A stretch of 64,000 bases of DNA. Source: DAOMFB01 sp963721385 (GTDB lineage Bacteria > Acidobacteriota > Thermoanaerobaculia > UBA5066). The first letter of the stretch is position 1; the number at the start of each line of letters is the position of its first letter. The stretch lies in the NCBI GenBank assembly GCA_963721385.1, contig CAVRJB010000016.1, forward strand, positions 62,001 to 126,000, given 5' to 3'. Below are positions 16,285 through 23,899 of the stretch, in pieces. The position numbers and the translations under genes were made by a program. The notes beneath the pieces are model-generated. The model saw only the letters and a list, made by a program, of their open reading frames with translations. It was not told the DNA's origin and ran no database searches.

Positions 16285-17624
16285 GCACGACCACGCTGCC
16301 TGCCCACGACGTCAAGGACCTCGCCCTCGCGCCGAAGGGAAAGCTCCGGATCGAATGGTCCGACCGCTCGATGCCGGTCCTGGCCCGGATCCGCGAGCGT
16401 TTTGCGAAGGAGAAACCCCTGAAGGGGATCCGGCTCTCGGCCTGCCTCCACGTCACGACCGAGACGGGAAACCTCGCCCGAACGCTCCAGGCCGGCGGCG
16501 CGGAGGTCGTCCTTTGCGCTTCGAACCCCCTCTCCACGCAGGACGACGTGGCGGCGTCCCTCGTCGCCGACTACGGCGTCTCGGTCTTCGCGATCAAAGG
16601 CGAAGACCACAAGACCTACTACGACCACATCCGCGCCGCGCTCGCCGTCCGCCCGAACATCACGATGGACGACGGGGCGGACCTCGTGTCGTCGCTCCTC
16701 TTCATCGCGCTCGGCAAGGAGGAGAAGCTCGAGCCGTCGCTCGCGGCCTGGGTGAGGTCGCTCGCGGCCGCCGAGCGAAAGGCGCTCGTGGAGGGCGTCC
16801 TCGGCGGGACGGAAGAGACGACGACCGGCGTCATCCGGCTGAAGGCGATGGAGAAAGAGGGCGTTCTGAAGTTTCCGGTCGTCGCCGTCAACGACGCCGA
16901 GACGAAGCATTTCTTCGACAACCGCTACGGGACGGGGCAGTCGACTCTGGACGGGATCATCCGTGCCACGAACCTCCTCATCGCGGGCCTCAACGTCGTC
17001 GTGGCCGGGTACGGCTGGTGCGGGAAGGGCGTGGCGATGCGGGCCAAGGGGCTCGGGGCGAACGTCGTCGTGACCGAGATCAACCCGGTCCGCGGGATCG
17101 AGGCGGCCATGGACGGTTTCCGGGTGATGCCGATGTCCGAGGCGGCGAAGATCGGCGACATCTTCGTGACGGTGACGGGAAACAAGGACGTCCTCGCGGA
17201 CGAACACTTCGCGGTCATGAAGTCGGGAGCGGTCGTCTCGAACTCGGGCCACTTCAACGTCGAGATCGACATCCCGGCACTGGAGAGGCGGGCGGCGTCG
17301 CGGCGGATGATCCGCGAGTTCGTCGAAGAGTTCCGGCTCAAGGACGGCCGGACGCTCTTCCTCCTCGGCGACGGGCGCCTCATCAACCTCGCGGCGGCCG
17401 AAGGGCACCCGGCGTCGGTCATGGACATGTCGTTCGCAAACCAGGCCCTCGGTGCCGAGTACATGGTGAAGAACCACGCGACGCTCGGGAAGCAGGTCTA
17501 CTCGATCCCGACGGCCATCGACGCCGAGATCGCGCGGCTCAAGCTCGCCTCGATGGGAATCCGGATCGACCGGCTGACCCCCGCACAGGAGAAGTACCTG
17601 GCGGGCTGGGAGGAAGGGACCTGA
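16281..17624 (+). CDS. ahcY: S-adenosylhomocysteine hydrolase
   Basis: A 447-residue NAD-dependent enzyme that splits S-adenosylhomocysteine into homocysteine and adenosine. Visible family elements are the substrate region ASNPLSTQDDVAASL, EETTTGVIRLKAMEKEG, the active-site segment NDAETKHFFDNRYGTGQS, and the NAD motif VVVAGYGWCGKGVAMRAKGLG. The C-terminus ends in TPAQEKYLAGWEEGT and lacks the KxxHYRY tail of eukaryotic and most proteobacterial enzymes, so it belongs to the archaeal/Thermotoga-type branch. It overlaps the regulator gene by 4 bp (ATGA) and would be co-transcribed under the palindromic operator. Confidence 0.95.
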   Translation: MSTTTLPAHDVKDLALAPKGKLRIEWSDRSMPVLARIRERFAKEKPLKGIRLSACLHVTTETGNLARTLQAGGAEVVLCASNPLSTQDDVAASLVADYGVSVFAIKGEDHKTYYDHIRAALAVRPNITMDDGADLVSSLLFIALGKEEKLEPSLAAWVRSLAAAERKALVEGVLGGTEETTTGVIRLKAMEKEGVLKFPVVAVNDAETKHFFDNRYGTGQSTLDGIIRATNLLIAGLNVVVAGYGWCGKGVAMRAKGLGANVVVTEINPVRGIEAAMDGFRVMPMSEAAKIGDIFVTVTGNKDVLADEHFAVMKSGAVVSNSGHFNVEIDIPALERRAASRRMIREFVEEFRLKDGRTLFLLGDGRLINLAAAEGHPASVMDMSFANQALGAEYMVKNHATLGKQVYSIPTAIDAEIARLKLASMGIRIDRLTPAQEKYLAGWEEGT

Positions 17625-17627
17625 GCC

Positions 17628-19943
17628 TCAGGTCTTGACGCCGAGGAGCCCGTACGCGGCTCCGAGGCCGAAGAGCGTGTTCGCGGACCAGGCGGCGAGG
17701 ACGGGGGGGAGGGCGCCCGCCTCGCCGAGCTTCACGAAGAGGCTCGTGACGAAGAAGTAGGAAAGGCCGAGGAGGATCGCGACCCCGATCCCGGCGACCG
17801 CCCCGCGCCGGCCGAACCGGAACGCGAAGGGGAGCCCGATGAGCGTCAGGAGGAGCGCGGAGCAGGCGACTGCCGGCTTCAGGTAGAGATTCGTCGCGAG
17901 GGACGCGACGTCGGCGCCGGCCCGCCGCCGCGCCTCGATGAACCGGGCGAGCTGGCGAACCGTCATCTGGCGGGGGTCGGACTGGGAGGTCGCGAAACCC
18001 TCGCCCGCCTCGGGAGCGTCAACGAAGAAGCGGCCCTCCTGCGCCATGAAGAGCGAGCTCCCGTCCGGGCCGAAAGACCGCATCCAGCCCTCCTGTGCGA
18101 GGATTCCGCGCCCCGTCACGACCTGTCCGACGGCGGCCGACGTGCGGCTCGTCATCTGGAACGTCGCCGGGTCGAGTTCCACGACCGAGAGCCCCGCGAG
18201 CCCGCGGGTCGCGGAGTCGTAGGCATCTGCGGAGAGGAATCGGCCTCCCTGGCCGCGGAACCAGCGCGTCGCGGAGGAGCCGGGAGGCTCGGGATGCTTG
18301 AGGATTCGCGCGCGATAGCGGTCCGCATCCGCTGCGGCCCTTGGGACGACGCGCTCGGCGTAGAAGAAGAGGACGACTCCGGTCACCGTGGCGAGAAGCA
18401 GCAGCGCCGCCGCCATCCGGAAGAGCGAGAGGCCATGCGCGAGAAGCGCCGTCGCTTCTCCCGACCGGACGAGCCCGGCCGTCGTGATGAGGGCCGCCAC
18501 GAGGAAGGCGAACGGCACGAGATCGAGGAGGATCGGGGCGAGGAGGGCCTGGTAGTAGGCAACGACGATGCCGGGCCCGATCCGGTTCTTCACGATGCTC
18601 TCGGAGACCTCGAGGTAGTCGATCAGGACGTAGAGGAACGACATCGAGACGAGCGCGAGAGCAAACATCCGGAGGAAGCGGCCGGCCACGTAACCGTCGA
18701 CGAGAAGGAAGAGACGCCTGCCCCGCGGAGAGGAGCGCAGCCGGGGCGACGCGGCCTCCGCGCCGGCCGCCGGGGCCTCCTCGGCGGCGGCGGGCTCCGT
18801 CTTCCGCGAATGCCACCAGGCGGGAAGGCCCGGGAGGACATTCCGGTCACGCCGGACCCGCTCGAGGGCGAAGAGGCCGAGGAGGAGAAAGAGGAGGTTC
18901 GGGAACCACATCGCGAGCGCCGGGGAGACTTTCCCGTCCACGGCGCGCGCTTCGCCCGCGGCGAGGAGAACGTAGTAGCCGAGGACGATGGCGACGGAGA
19001 CCGCGAATCCGGCCGCCCTTCCGCCGCGCCGCGTGATGATCCCGAGCGGCAGGCCGATCAGGCCGAAGAGAAGGCAGGCGGCCGGAATGGAGAACTTCTT
19101 CTGGATCTCCACCCGGGCGGTCCGGCGCTCGAAGACACTCTTCTTCGGATCGGTCGCCGTTCGGAGCATCTCCGGAAAGCGCTGCTCCCGGAGGTGCCGC
19201 GGCTGGGTCGCCAGGCGGGGATCGCCCTCCCGGAGCAGGACCTGGACGGTCCCCGACGAGATGTCGTACTTCCTCGGGTCGCCTTGTACGTGGTGTGTGA
19301 CCGCCTCGTCGAGGCGGAGGTAGAGCCGTCCCGCCGCCTCGTCGATCTCCAGCCAGCCCCGAGGAGCCACGGTGAGCCGCTCGCCCTCCTCCTGGGACCG
19401 GTCGGAGACAAAGAGTCGCGTCAGGACCCGCCGGTCGGGCGTCGCCTCTTCGACGTAGATCCGGATCCCGCCGAACTCGGGCGAAAAGACGCCGGGCTGG
19501 ATCTTCTGGGCTACGGCGAAGGTCGCCAGGCGGAGCCGCATCGCGGAAAGGAGCCGGTTGCCGCGCGGCACGGCTTCGAGCATCAGGACCAGCGTGACCA
19601 CGAAACAGACGAGAGCGAGGAGCCCGACGGGCCGATAGAGGCGGACCGGGTCGACGCCCGAACCCCGGAGGGCGATCACCTCGGAGTCCGCGCTCATCCG
19701 GCCGAACGCGATGAGGAGGCCGAGGAGAAACGCGATGGGGAGCGTCAGGACGACGATGTGAGGGAGGGAGAAGGCCGCGACGCGGAGCATGTCGACGAAA
19801 GGCGACGCGCTCTGGAGGACGAGGTCGGAGAAGAGGATGAGGCCCCGGACGACCATGAAACCCGTGTAGGCGAGGAAGCCGACGAGCGTGGGACCGGCCA
19901 CCTCGCGGACGACGTAGCGGTCGAGTCGGGTCAGGACGGGCAC
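17628..19943 (-). CDS. lptFG: LptF-LptG fusion, LPS export permease
   Basis: A 771-residue protein with two complete YjgP/YjgQ-type permeases in one chain. The first (about 1-365) starts LDRYVVREVAGPTLVGFLAY, has three TM helices, a periplasmic jellyroll-like domain (about 140-285) and three more TM helices. A Pro/Ala/Glu-rich linker follows at about 375-400. The second (about 405-771) repeats the plan from VDGYVAGRFLRMFALALVSM with its own jellyroll and final helices (LTLIGLPFAFRFGRRGAVAG). LptF and LptG normally pair with the LptB ATPase dimer to pull LPS from the inner membrane. lptB and an LptC/LptA-like gene are at 31670-34419. No frameshift or internal start is needed to read it as one gene. 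Confidence 0.92.
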   Translation of the reverse strand: MPVLTRLDRYVVREVAGPTLVGFLAYTGFMVVRGLILFSDLVLQSASPFVDMLRVAAFSLPHIVVLTLPIAFLLGLLIAFGRMSADSEVIALRGSGVDPVRLYRPVGLLALVCFVVTLVLMLEAVPRGNRLLSAMRLRLATFAVAQKIQPGVFSPEFGGIRIYVEEATPDRRVLTRLFVSDRSQEEGERLTVAPRGWLEIDEAAGRLYLRLDEAVTHHVQGDPRKYDISSGTVQVLLREGDPRLATQPRHLREQRFPEMLRTATDPKKSVFERRTARVEIQKKFSIPAACLLFGLIGLPLGIITRRGGRAAGFAVSVAIVLGYYVLLAAGEARAVDGKVSPALAMWFPNLLFLLLGLFALERVRRDRNVLPGLPAWWHSRKTEPAAAEEAPAAGAEAASPRLRSSPRGRRLFLLVDGYVAGRFLRMFALALVSMSFLYVLIDYLEVSESIVKNRIGPGIVVAYYQALLAPILLDLVPFAFLVAALITTAGLVRSGEATALLAHGLSLFRMAAALLLLATVTGVVLFFYAERVVPRAAADADRYRARILKHPEPPGSSATRWFRGQGGRFLSADAYDSATRGLAGLSVVELDPATFQMTSRTSAAVGQVVTGRGILAQEGWMRSFGPDGSSLFMAQEGRFFVDAPEAGEGFATSQSDPRQMTVRQLARFIEARRRAGADVASLATNLYLKPAVACSALLLTLIGLPFAFRFGRRGAVAGIGVAILLGLSYFFVTSLFVKLGEAGALPPVLAAWSANTLFGLGAAYGLLGVKT

Positions 19944-19948
19944 GCCCG

Positions 19949-19954
19949 ATATTA
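19949..19954 (-). promoter_or_regulatory. -10 box TAATAT before lptFG
   Basis: TAATAT (minus strand) ends 5 bases before the GTG start at 19943. No room for a ribosome site, so probably a leaderless promoter. Confidence 0.5.
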
Positions 19955-19999
19955 GCGGGCGTCCGCTCCGGAAGGCTCTCCCGCGCCTCCGTTTCCAGT

Positions 20000-20027
20000 G
20001 TGTCCGATAAGAATTATTATGTTAAAT
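20000..20027 (+). other. dif chromosome-dimer resolution site
   Basis: A 28-bp site with the XerC/D layout: left arm GTGTCCGATAA (20000-20010), 6-bp centre GAATTA (20011-20016), right arm TTATGTTAAAT (20017-20027). The right arm is identical, base for base, to the XerD arm of Escherichia coli dif, and the left arm keeps the inner ATAA. The AT-rich site stands alone in a roughly 70% GC region between convergent-side genes lptFG and parB. A XerC/D-type recombinase gene is at 2955-3884. Gene orientation switches around this point, as expected at a replication terminus. Confidence 0.85.
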
Positions 20028-20093
20028 GTTCAGATCACAGCGCCGAACGAAATACGGCAGGCGGGCCAGCCCCCTCAGCCCGGCCGGAGACCC

Positions 20094-20107
20094 GGCCCTT
20101 TCGGGCC
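20094..20107 (-). terminator. hairpin after parB
   Basis: GGCCC-TTTC-GGGCC inverted repeat begins 4 bp beyond the parB stop. It lacks a U-run; it may end the parAB transcript. Confidence 0.4.
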
Positions 20108-20111
20108 TTGG

Positions 20112-21038
20112 CTAGTTCTTCGGGCGGGAGGCGGGTTTCTCGGGGCCCTTCTTCGGCTTCACGAAGCGTCCATGCTCTTCGAGATCGATCTGGCCGCGCT
20201 CGATCCGGCGAGCGAGATCGTGAATGGCAGCGAGGACGTCGGCCTTCTTCTGGCCCTTCCCCAGGAAGACGAGGCTGACTTTGTAGCGGCCGTCGTCGGG
20301 GACGAAGTCGAGGGCGAACGTCTTCCTGAAGGCGCCGTGTCGGCCGGTCCCGGAGGCCGGGCCTCCGTCCCGTTTCGCCGATCGGAGGTCGTCACGGCTG
20401 ATCTGCTCGCCCGCGGCCCAGGCCCGCACCGCGTCCAGCATCAGCTCCTCGGAGCGCAGGCGGCCGAGCTCGAGGAGGAAAGACTTCGAAGCGATGTCGG
20501 CGCGCCGACATTCCTGCTGAACCGAGGCCGGGAGCTTCGCGATCGAGAGAGCCTCGGTCACCGTCACGCGCGACTTTCCGATGGCGTTTGCGATTTGCTC
20601 GTGCGTATAGCCATGGCGATCCTGGAGCGCGAGGTATCCGTCGGCCTCTTCGAACGGTGTGAGGTCTTTCCGCTGGAGGTTCTCCACGAGAGCGATCTCG
20701 AGGAGCTCGCTGTCGGAGACGTCCATCTCGATGCACGGCACCTCGGCGAGCCCGGCTTCCAGGGCCGCGCGGTAGCGGCGCTCGCCGGAGATGATCGTGA
20801 AGTGCCCGTCCTCCGTCGGCCGGACGAGGATCGGCTCGAGGACGCCGTGGTCCGCGATCGATTTCGTCAGCTCGCCGATCTCCCCCATCGCCGTACGAGG
20901 CTGCTCGGGATTGGTTTGCAGAAGGTGAATCGCGATCTTTCTTCCGACCGGGAGCTCGTCCGCGCGGACGAGCTGGTCGACGAAATGGGCGTCGTGCCGC
21001 ATTTTCGAGGATTCGGGAAGTCCACGTCTCTTAGACAC
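20112..21038 (-). CDS. parB: ParB-family chromosome/plasmid partitioning protein
   Basis: A 308-residue ParB/Spo0J-like protein. The N-terminal CTPase/ParB domain has the signatures NPEQPRTAMGEIGELTKSI, IISGERRYRAALEAGL and VENLQRKDLTPFEEADGY. A helix-turn-helix follows at about residues 128-155 (YTHEQIANAIGKSRVTVTEALS). The C-terminal third is basic and diverges from the short dimerisation domain of canonical chromosomal ParB (SLVFLGKGQKKADVLAAIHDL). The GTG start overlaps the end of parA by 8 bp, the usual parA-parB order. No canonical parS palindrome was found nearby. Its location directly beside dif, not beside an origin, is unusual. Confidence 0.9.
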   Translation of the reverse strand: MSKRRGLPESSKMRHDAHFVDQLVRADELPVGRKIAIHLLQTNPEQPRTAMGEIGELTKSIADHGVLEPILVRPTEDGHFTIISGERRYRAALEAGLAEVPCIEMDVSDSELLEIALVENLQRKDLTPFEEADGYLALQDRHGYTHEQIANAIGKSRVTVTEALSIAKLPASVQQECRRADIASKSFLLELGRLRSEELMLDAVRAWAAGEQISRDDLRSAKRDGGPASGTGRHGAFRKTFALDFVPDDGRYKVSLVFLGKGQKKADVLAAIHDLARRIERGQIDLEEHGRFVKPKKGPEKPASRPKN

Positions 21039-21795
21039 GGGCCAGCAGCTCCTCCGTGAGGCTGTAGTACTCCATCGCGCCTTTCGAGCGCGGCGCGAAC
21101 GTGAAGATCGACTCGCGATAAGCCGGCGATTCTTCGAGGCGGACGGATTTCGAGATCGTGGTCTTGAAGAGCTTTGCCTTGAAGACCGTCTCGATCTGCT
21201 TCTGGATGTCGCGGCCGAGCATCGTCCGGCGATCGTGGAGAGTGATGACGACCCCGACGATCTGCAGGTTCGGGTTCGGGCGGCTCTTGATCTTCTCGAC
21301 CGTCTCGAGGAGATCGTCGGTCCCTTCGAGAGCGAAGTAGGAGGACTGGATCGGAATGAGGATGTGGCTCGAGGCGACGAGCGCGTTCACGGTCAGCATT
21401 CCGAGCGTCGGAGGCGTGTCGATCACGATCGCGTCGTAGGTCGATCCCCCGGAGCCTTTCTTCAGGAGCTTGTCCTTGAGCCGGAAGAGCCCGTCGATCT
21501 CCCCGACCAGCTTCGACTCGACCTTCGCGACGGCGATTCGGGACGGCGCGACGCGCAGGTTGGCGACGCGCGTCTCCCTCACGACGGCTTCGAGCGGCAC
21601 GTTCGGGTCGGTCAGGACATCGAACATCGACTTCTCGATCGAACGGCGGTCGAGGAACGACATCGTCGAGTTCGCCTGCGGGTCGAGGTCGATGAGGAGA
21701 GTCTTGAGCTTTTTCTGCGCCAGAGCAGCGGAGAGGTTGATGGCGGTCGTGGTCTTCCCCACTCCGCCTTTCTGATTCGCGATCGTGATGATCAT
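21031..21795 (-). CDS. parA: ParA-family ATPase
   Basis: A 254-residue deviant-Walker ATPase that partners ParB in DNA segregation. The deviant Walker A is KGGVGKTT at residues 9-16, the A' motif is LIDLDPQANST near 35-45, and Walker B is VIDTPPTLG. The length and the immediate start at the P-loop (MIITIANQKGG) match the Soj/chromosomal subgroup rather than larger plasmid ParA with an N-terminal HTH. A promoter with 17-bp spacing lies upstream. It forms an operon with parB. Confidence 0.94.
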   Translation of the reverse strand: MIITIANQKGGVGKTTTAINLSAALAQKKLKTLLIDLDPQANSTMSFLDRRSIEKSMFDVLTDPNVPLEAVVRETRVANLRVAPSRIAVAKVESKLVGEIDGLFRLKDKLLKKGSGGSTYDAIVIDTPPTLGMLTVNALVASSHILIPIQSSYFALEGTDDLLETVEKIKSRPNPNLQIVGVVITLHDRRTMLGRDIQKQIETVFKAKLFKTTISKSVRLEESPAYRESIFTFAPRSKGAMEYYSLTEELLARV

Positions 21796-21810
21796 GCTGG
21801 AGAGAGCGAG

Positions 21811-21839
21811 ATCTTATTCATCGCGTCGGGCGACGGCAA
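21811..21839 (-). promoter_or_regulatory. sigma-70-type promoter of parAB
   Basis: On the minus strand, -35 TTGCCG (21834-21839), 17-bp spacer, -10 TAAGAT (21811-21816), ending 15 bp before the parA ATG. Confidence 0.55.
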
Positions 21840-21895
21840 GGAAGAAGTGGAGCGAAGCATGAGATTCAGCGGTGCCGTGCAGATACCGGGAGTGT

Positions 21896-21910
21896 CGCCT
21901 CGGAGAGGCG
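21896..21910 (-). terminator. hairpin after the DUF151 gene
   Basis: Perfect 6-bp stem CGCCTC/GAGGCG with a 3-base loop, starting 3 bp past the stop codon; no U-tract follows. Confidence 0.45.
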
Positions 21911-21912
21911 GC

Positions 21913-22401
21913 TCACATCTTGTACTTGCCCAGCGAATCCGGATCGACTTCTTCCAGCCACTTCCTGAGCCGGACGGCGTTCTGTCCTTCGGAGGAGTCG
22001 TCAGGCGCCTGGCGACTCTTCTCGAGGACCGACTCCTCGACGTAGACCGGTGCCGCCACCCGCAGCGCGAGGGCGATCGCGTCCGACGGCCGGCTGTCGA
22101 TGGAGAGCTCCCGGTCGGCGATCTTGAGGTGGATTTGCGCGTAGAAGGTGTTCTCGAGAAGGTTGTTGATGACGACGCGGACGACGTCCCCCTGGATCTC
22201 CTCGATCAGGTTCTTCAGCAGGTCGTGCGTCATCGGCCGCGGCGTCGTGACGCCCTCCATCTGGAGCGCGATCGCGTTCGCCTCGAAGACGCCGACCCAG
22301 ATCGGCAGGAGGTTCGTCTCGGCTTCGTCGCGCAGGATGACTACGGGCATGTTCGCGATCGGATCCACGATCAGCGCCTTCACATTCATCTTGATCGTCA
22401 C
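21913..22401 (-). CDS. bifunctional nuclease family protein (DUF151)
   Basis: A 162-residue member of the DUF151/BFN family, for which DNase and RNase activity has been described in plant and bacterial members. Typical features are the N-terminus VKALIVDPIANMPVVILRD, the segment LLPIWVGVFEANAIALQMEG, and the motif DSRPSDAIALALRVAAPVYVEE. The C-terminal tail is charged (KWLEEVDPDSLGKYKM). Start GTG 22401 follows a G-rich ribosome site; an alternative is ATG 22389, four codons later. It has its own promoter. Confidence 0.88.
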   Translation of the reverse strand: MTIKMNVKALIVDPIANMPVVILRDEAETNLLPIWVGVFEANAIALQMEGVTTPRPMTHDLLKNLIEEIQGDVVRVVINNLLENTFYAQIHLKIADRELSIDSRPSDAIALALRVAAPVYVEESVLEKSRQAPDDSSEGQNAVRLRKWLEEVDPDSLGKYKM

Positions 22402-22418
22402 GCGTACCCCCTGAACTC

Positions 22419-22447
22419 AATCTAGAGGGCGGCGCACCGCTTTTCAA
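22419..22447 (-). promoter_or_regulatory. sigma-70-type promoter of the DUF151 gene
   Basis: On the minus strand, -35 TTGAAA (22442-22447), 17-bp spacer, -10 TAGATT (22419-22424), with transcription starting about 10 bp before the GTG start. Confidence 0.6.
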
Positions 22448-22516
22448 GGTAAAGGGCTTACTTCAAAGAGCAGAATGTGTGTAAAATATTGAAAACAGGT
22501 AATTTATATGATTATG
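22448..22516 (-). promoter_or_regulatory. AT-rich tract upstream of the DUF151 promoter
   Basis: About 70 bp of strongly AT-rich DNA (runs such as TTTTCAATATTTTACAC on the minus strand) directly upstream of the -35 box, overlapping the last codons of miaB. It could be an UP element or the site of a DNA-binding protein. No clear inverted repeat. Confidence 0.35.
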
Positions 22517-23852
22517 CGGCCGCCGAACCATGAGTCCGGAGGGTTCGTCCCACGAGCGAGTTCGGAAGCCCCGTCTCGATCCGCGCCAAGACGAACGTCC
22601 CGGGCGGAATCGCCGCGTCCGACTCCAGGTTCACGACGCGGTTGCACGGAGAGCGTCCGGAGCTGCGGCGCCCTTTCTTGTCGGGCCCCTCCACGAGAAT
22701 CTCGAGAACCGAGCCCTCGAGCGCTCGGTTCAGATCGTGCTGGATCTCCTCCTGCCACTCGAACAGGCGGGCGAGGCGGCGCGAGGCGACGGCCGGAGTC
22801 ACATCGCTTTCCCAGCGGGCGGCGGCCGTCCCGGGTCGAGGCGAGTAGGTGAAGGCGAAGTGCTGCGCGAAGCGGACTTCGGAAAGGAGCGAGAGCGTCT
22901 CCTCGAACTGCTCCTCCGTCTCGCCCGGGAAGCCGACGATCAGGTCCGTCGAGAGGGCGAGGCCCGGGATCGCGGCCCGGAGCCGGCCGACGAGGCCGAC
23001 GTATTCGCCCCGCGTGTACTGCCTTTTCATCCGGCGCAGGACCGCGTCAGAGCCGCTCTGCACCGGCAGATGGAGCGCGGGACAGGCGGCCGGCGTTTCG
23101 GCCATCGCCGCGACGAGCCGGTCGCCGAAGTCCTTCGGGTGCGACGTGACGAAGCGGAGGCGCCGGAGCCCTTGGACGGCCCCGACGGCGCGCAGCAGCT
23201 CCGCGAAATCTTTCCCCGTCTCGGGGTCGCGGTACGCGTTGACGGTTTGGCCGAGGAGCTCGATCTCCACGGTGCCGACCGCGACGAGGCGCCGGCTCTC
23301 TTCGACGACGTCCTCGAGGCGCCGGTTTCGCTCGCGCCCGCGCGTGAAAGGGACGACGCAAAACGTGCAGTTCTTGTTGCAGCCCTCGATGACGGTGAGG
23401 GACGCTCGATGCGGTACCGTGCGCGCGATGGCGCCCGGGGTGTACGTGACCTCGTCCCCGGGAAAGCCGATCTCACAGGGGCGGTCTCCTTCGTCGCGGA
23501 CGCGGCGGACGACGGACGGAAGGGCTTCGATCCGGCCCGTGCCGAGCACGAAGTCGACGAAGGGAAGGCGTTCGAGAAGGGCCTCTCCTTCCTGTTGCGC
23601 CACGCAGCCACAGACGCCGAGGACGAGGCCCGGATGGCTCCGCTTGAGGCGGGCGAGCGCGCCGAGCCGCGCGTACACCTTCTGTTCCGCCTTGTCGCGG
23701 ACCGAGCACGTGTTCAAGAGGATCAGGTCGGCGGTCTCCGGCGCTCCCGCTTCGACGAAGCCGTCCCGTGACAGGAGCCCGACGAACCGGCGCCCGTCGA
23801 GGACGTTCATCTGGCAGCCCCAGGTTTCGACGAAGACGCTCTTGGCTCTCAC
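22512..23852 (-). CDS. miaB: tRNA-2-methylthio-N6-dimethylallyladenosine synthase
   Basis: A 446-residue radical-SAM methylthiotransferase that thiomethylates the i6A37 base of tRNAs reading UNN codons. The N-terminal UPF0004 domain has Cys13 (TWGCQMN), Cys49 (NTCSVRDKAEQK) and Cys83 (GCVAQ), which bind the auxiliary 4Fe-4S cluster. The radical-SAM cluster motif is Cys158, Cys162, Cys165 (GCNKNCTFCVVPFTRGRE). A C-terminal TRAM-like domain follows. NTCSVRDKAEQK and VVPFTRGRERNR are MiaB-type rather than RimO/MtaB-type. Start is GTG with an AAGGA site about 10 bp upstream. Confidence 0.95.
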   Translation of the reverse strand: MRAKSVFVETWGCQMNVLDGRRFVGLLSRDGFVEAGAPETADLILLNTCSVRDKAEQKVYARLGALARLKRSHPGLVLGVCGCVAQQEGEALLERLPFVDFVLGTGRIEALPSVVRRVRDEGDRPCEIGFPGDEVTYTPGAIARTVPHRASLTVIEGCNKNCTFCVVPFTRGRERNRRLEDVVEESRRLVAVGTVEIELLGQTVNAYRDPETGKDFAELLRAVGAVQGLRRLRFVTSHPKDFGDRLVAAMAETPAACPALHLPVQSGSDAVLRRMKRQYTRGEYVGLVGRLRAAIPGLALSTDLIVGFPGETEEQFEETLSLLSEVRFAQHFAFTYSPRPGTAAARWESDVTPAVASRRLARLFEWQEEIQHDLNRALEGSVLEILVEGPDKKGRRSSGRSPCNRVVNLESDAAIPPGTFVLARIETGLPNSLVGRTLRTHGSAAA

Positions 23853-23899
23853 GGCTCAGATTCCTTTGCCTGGTCTCTCGGGAACGGGTGCGGGCCGGC

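Noticed and set aside
20112..21838. parS site of the TGTTTCACGTGAAACA type
   Set aside because: Only half-sites such as GTGAAAC (for example near 4505 and 55567) were seen; no full palindrome in the window.
19944..22511. Replication origin at the parAB locus
   Set aside because: No DnaA gene, no cluster of DnaA boxes, no gidA/rnpA neighbours; dif and gene polarity point to a terminus instead.
22486..22516. Second dif-like site (CGCATAA and TTATGCG near an AT-rich centre)
   Set aside because: One arm shares 5-7 bases with dif, but the other arm does not match the XerC or XerD arm at the right spacing.
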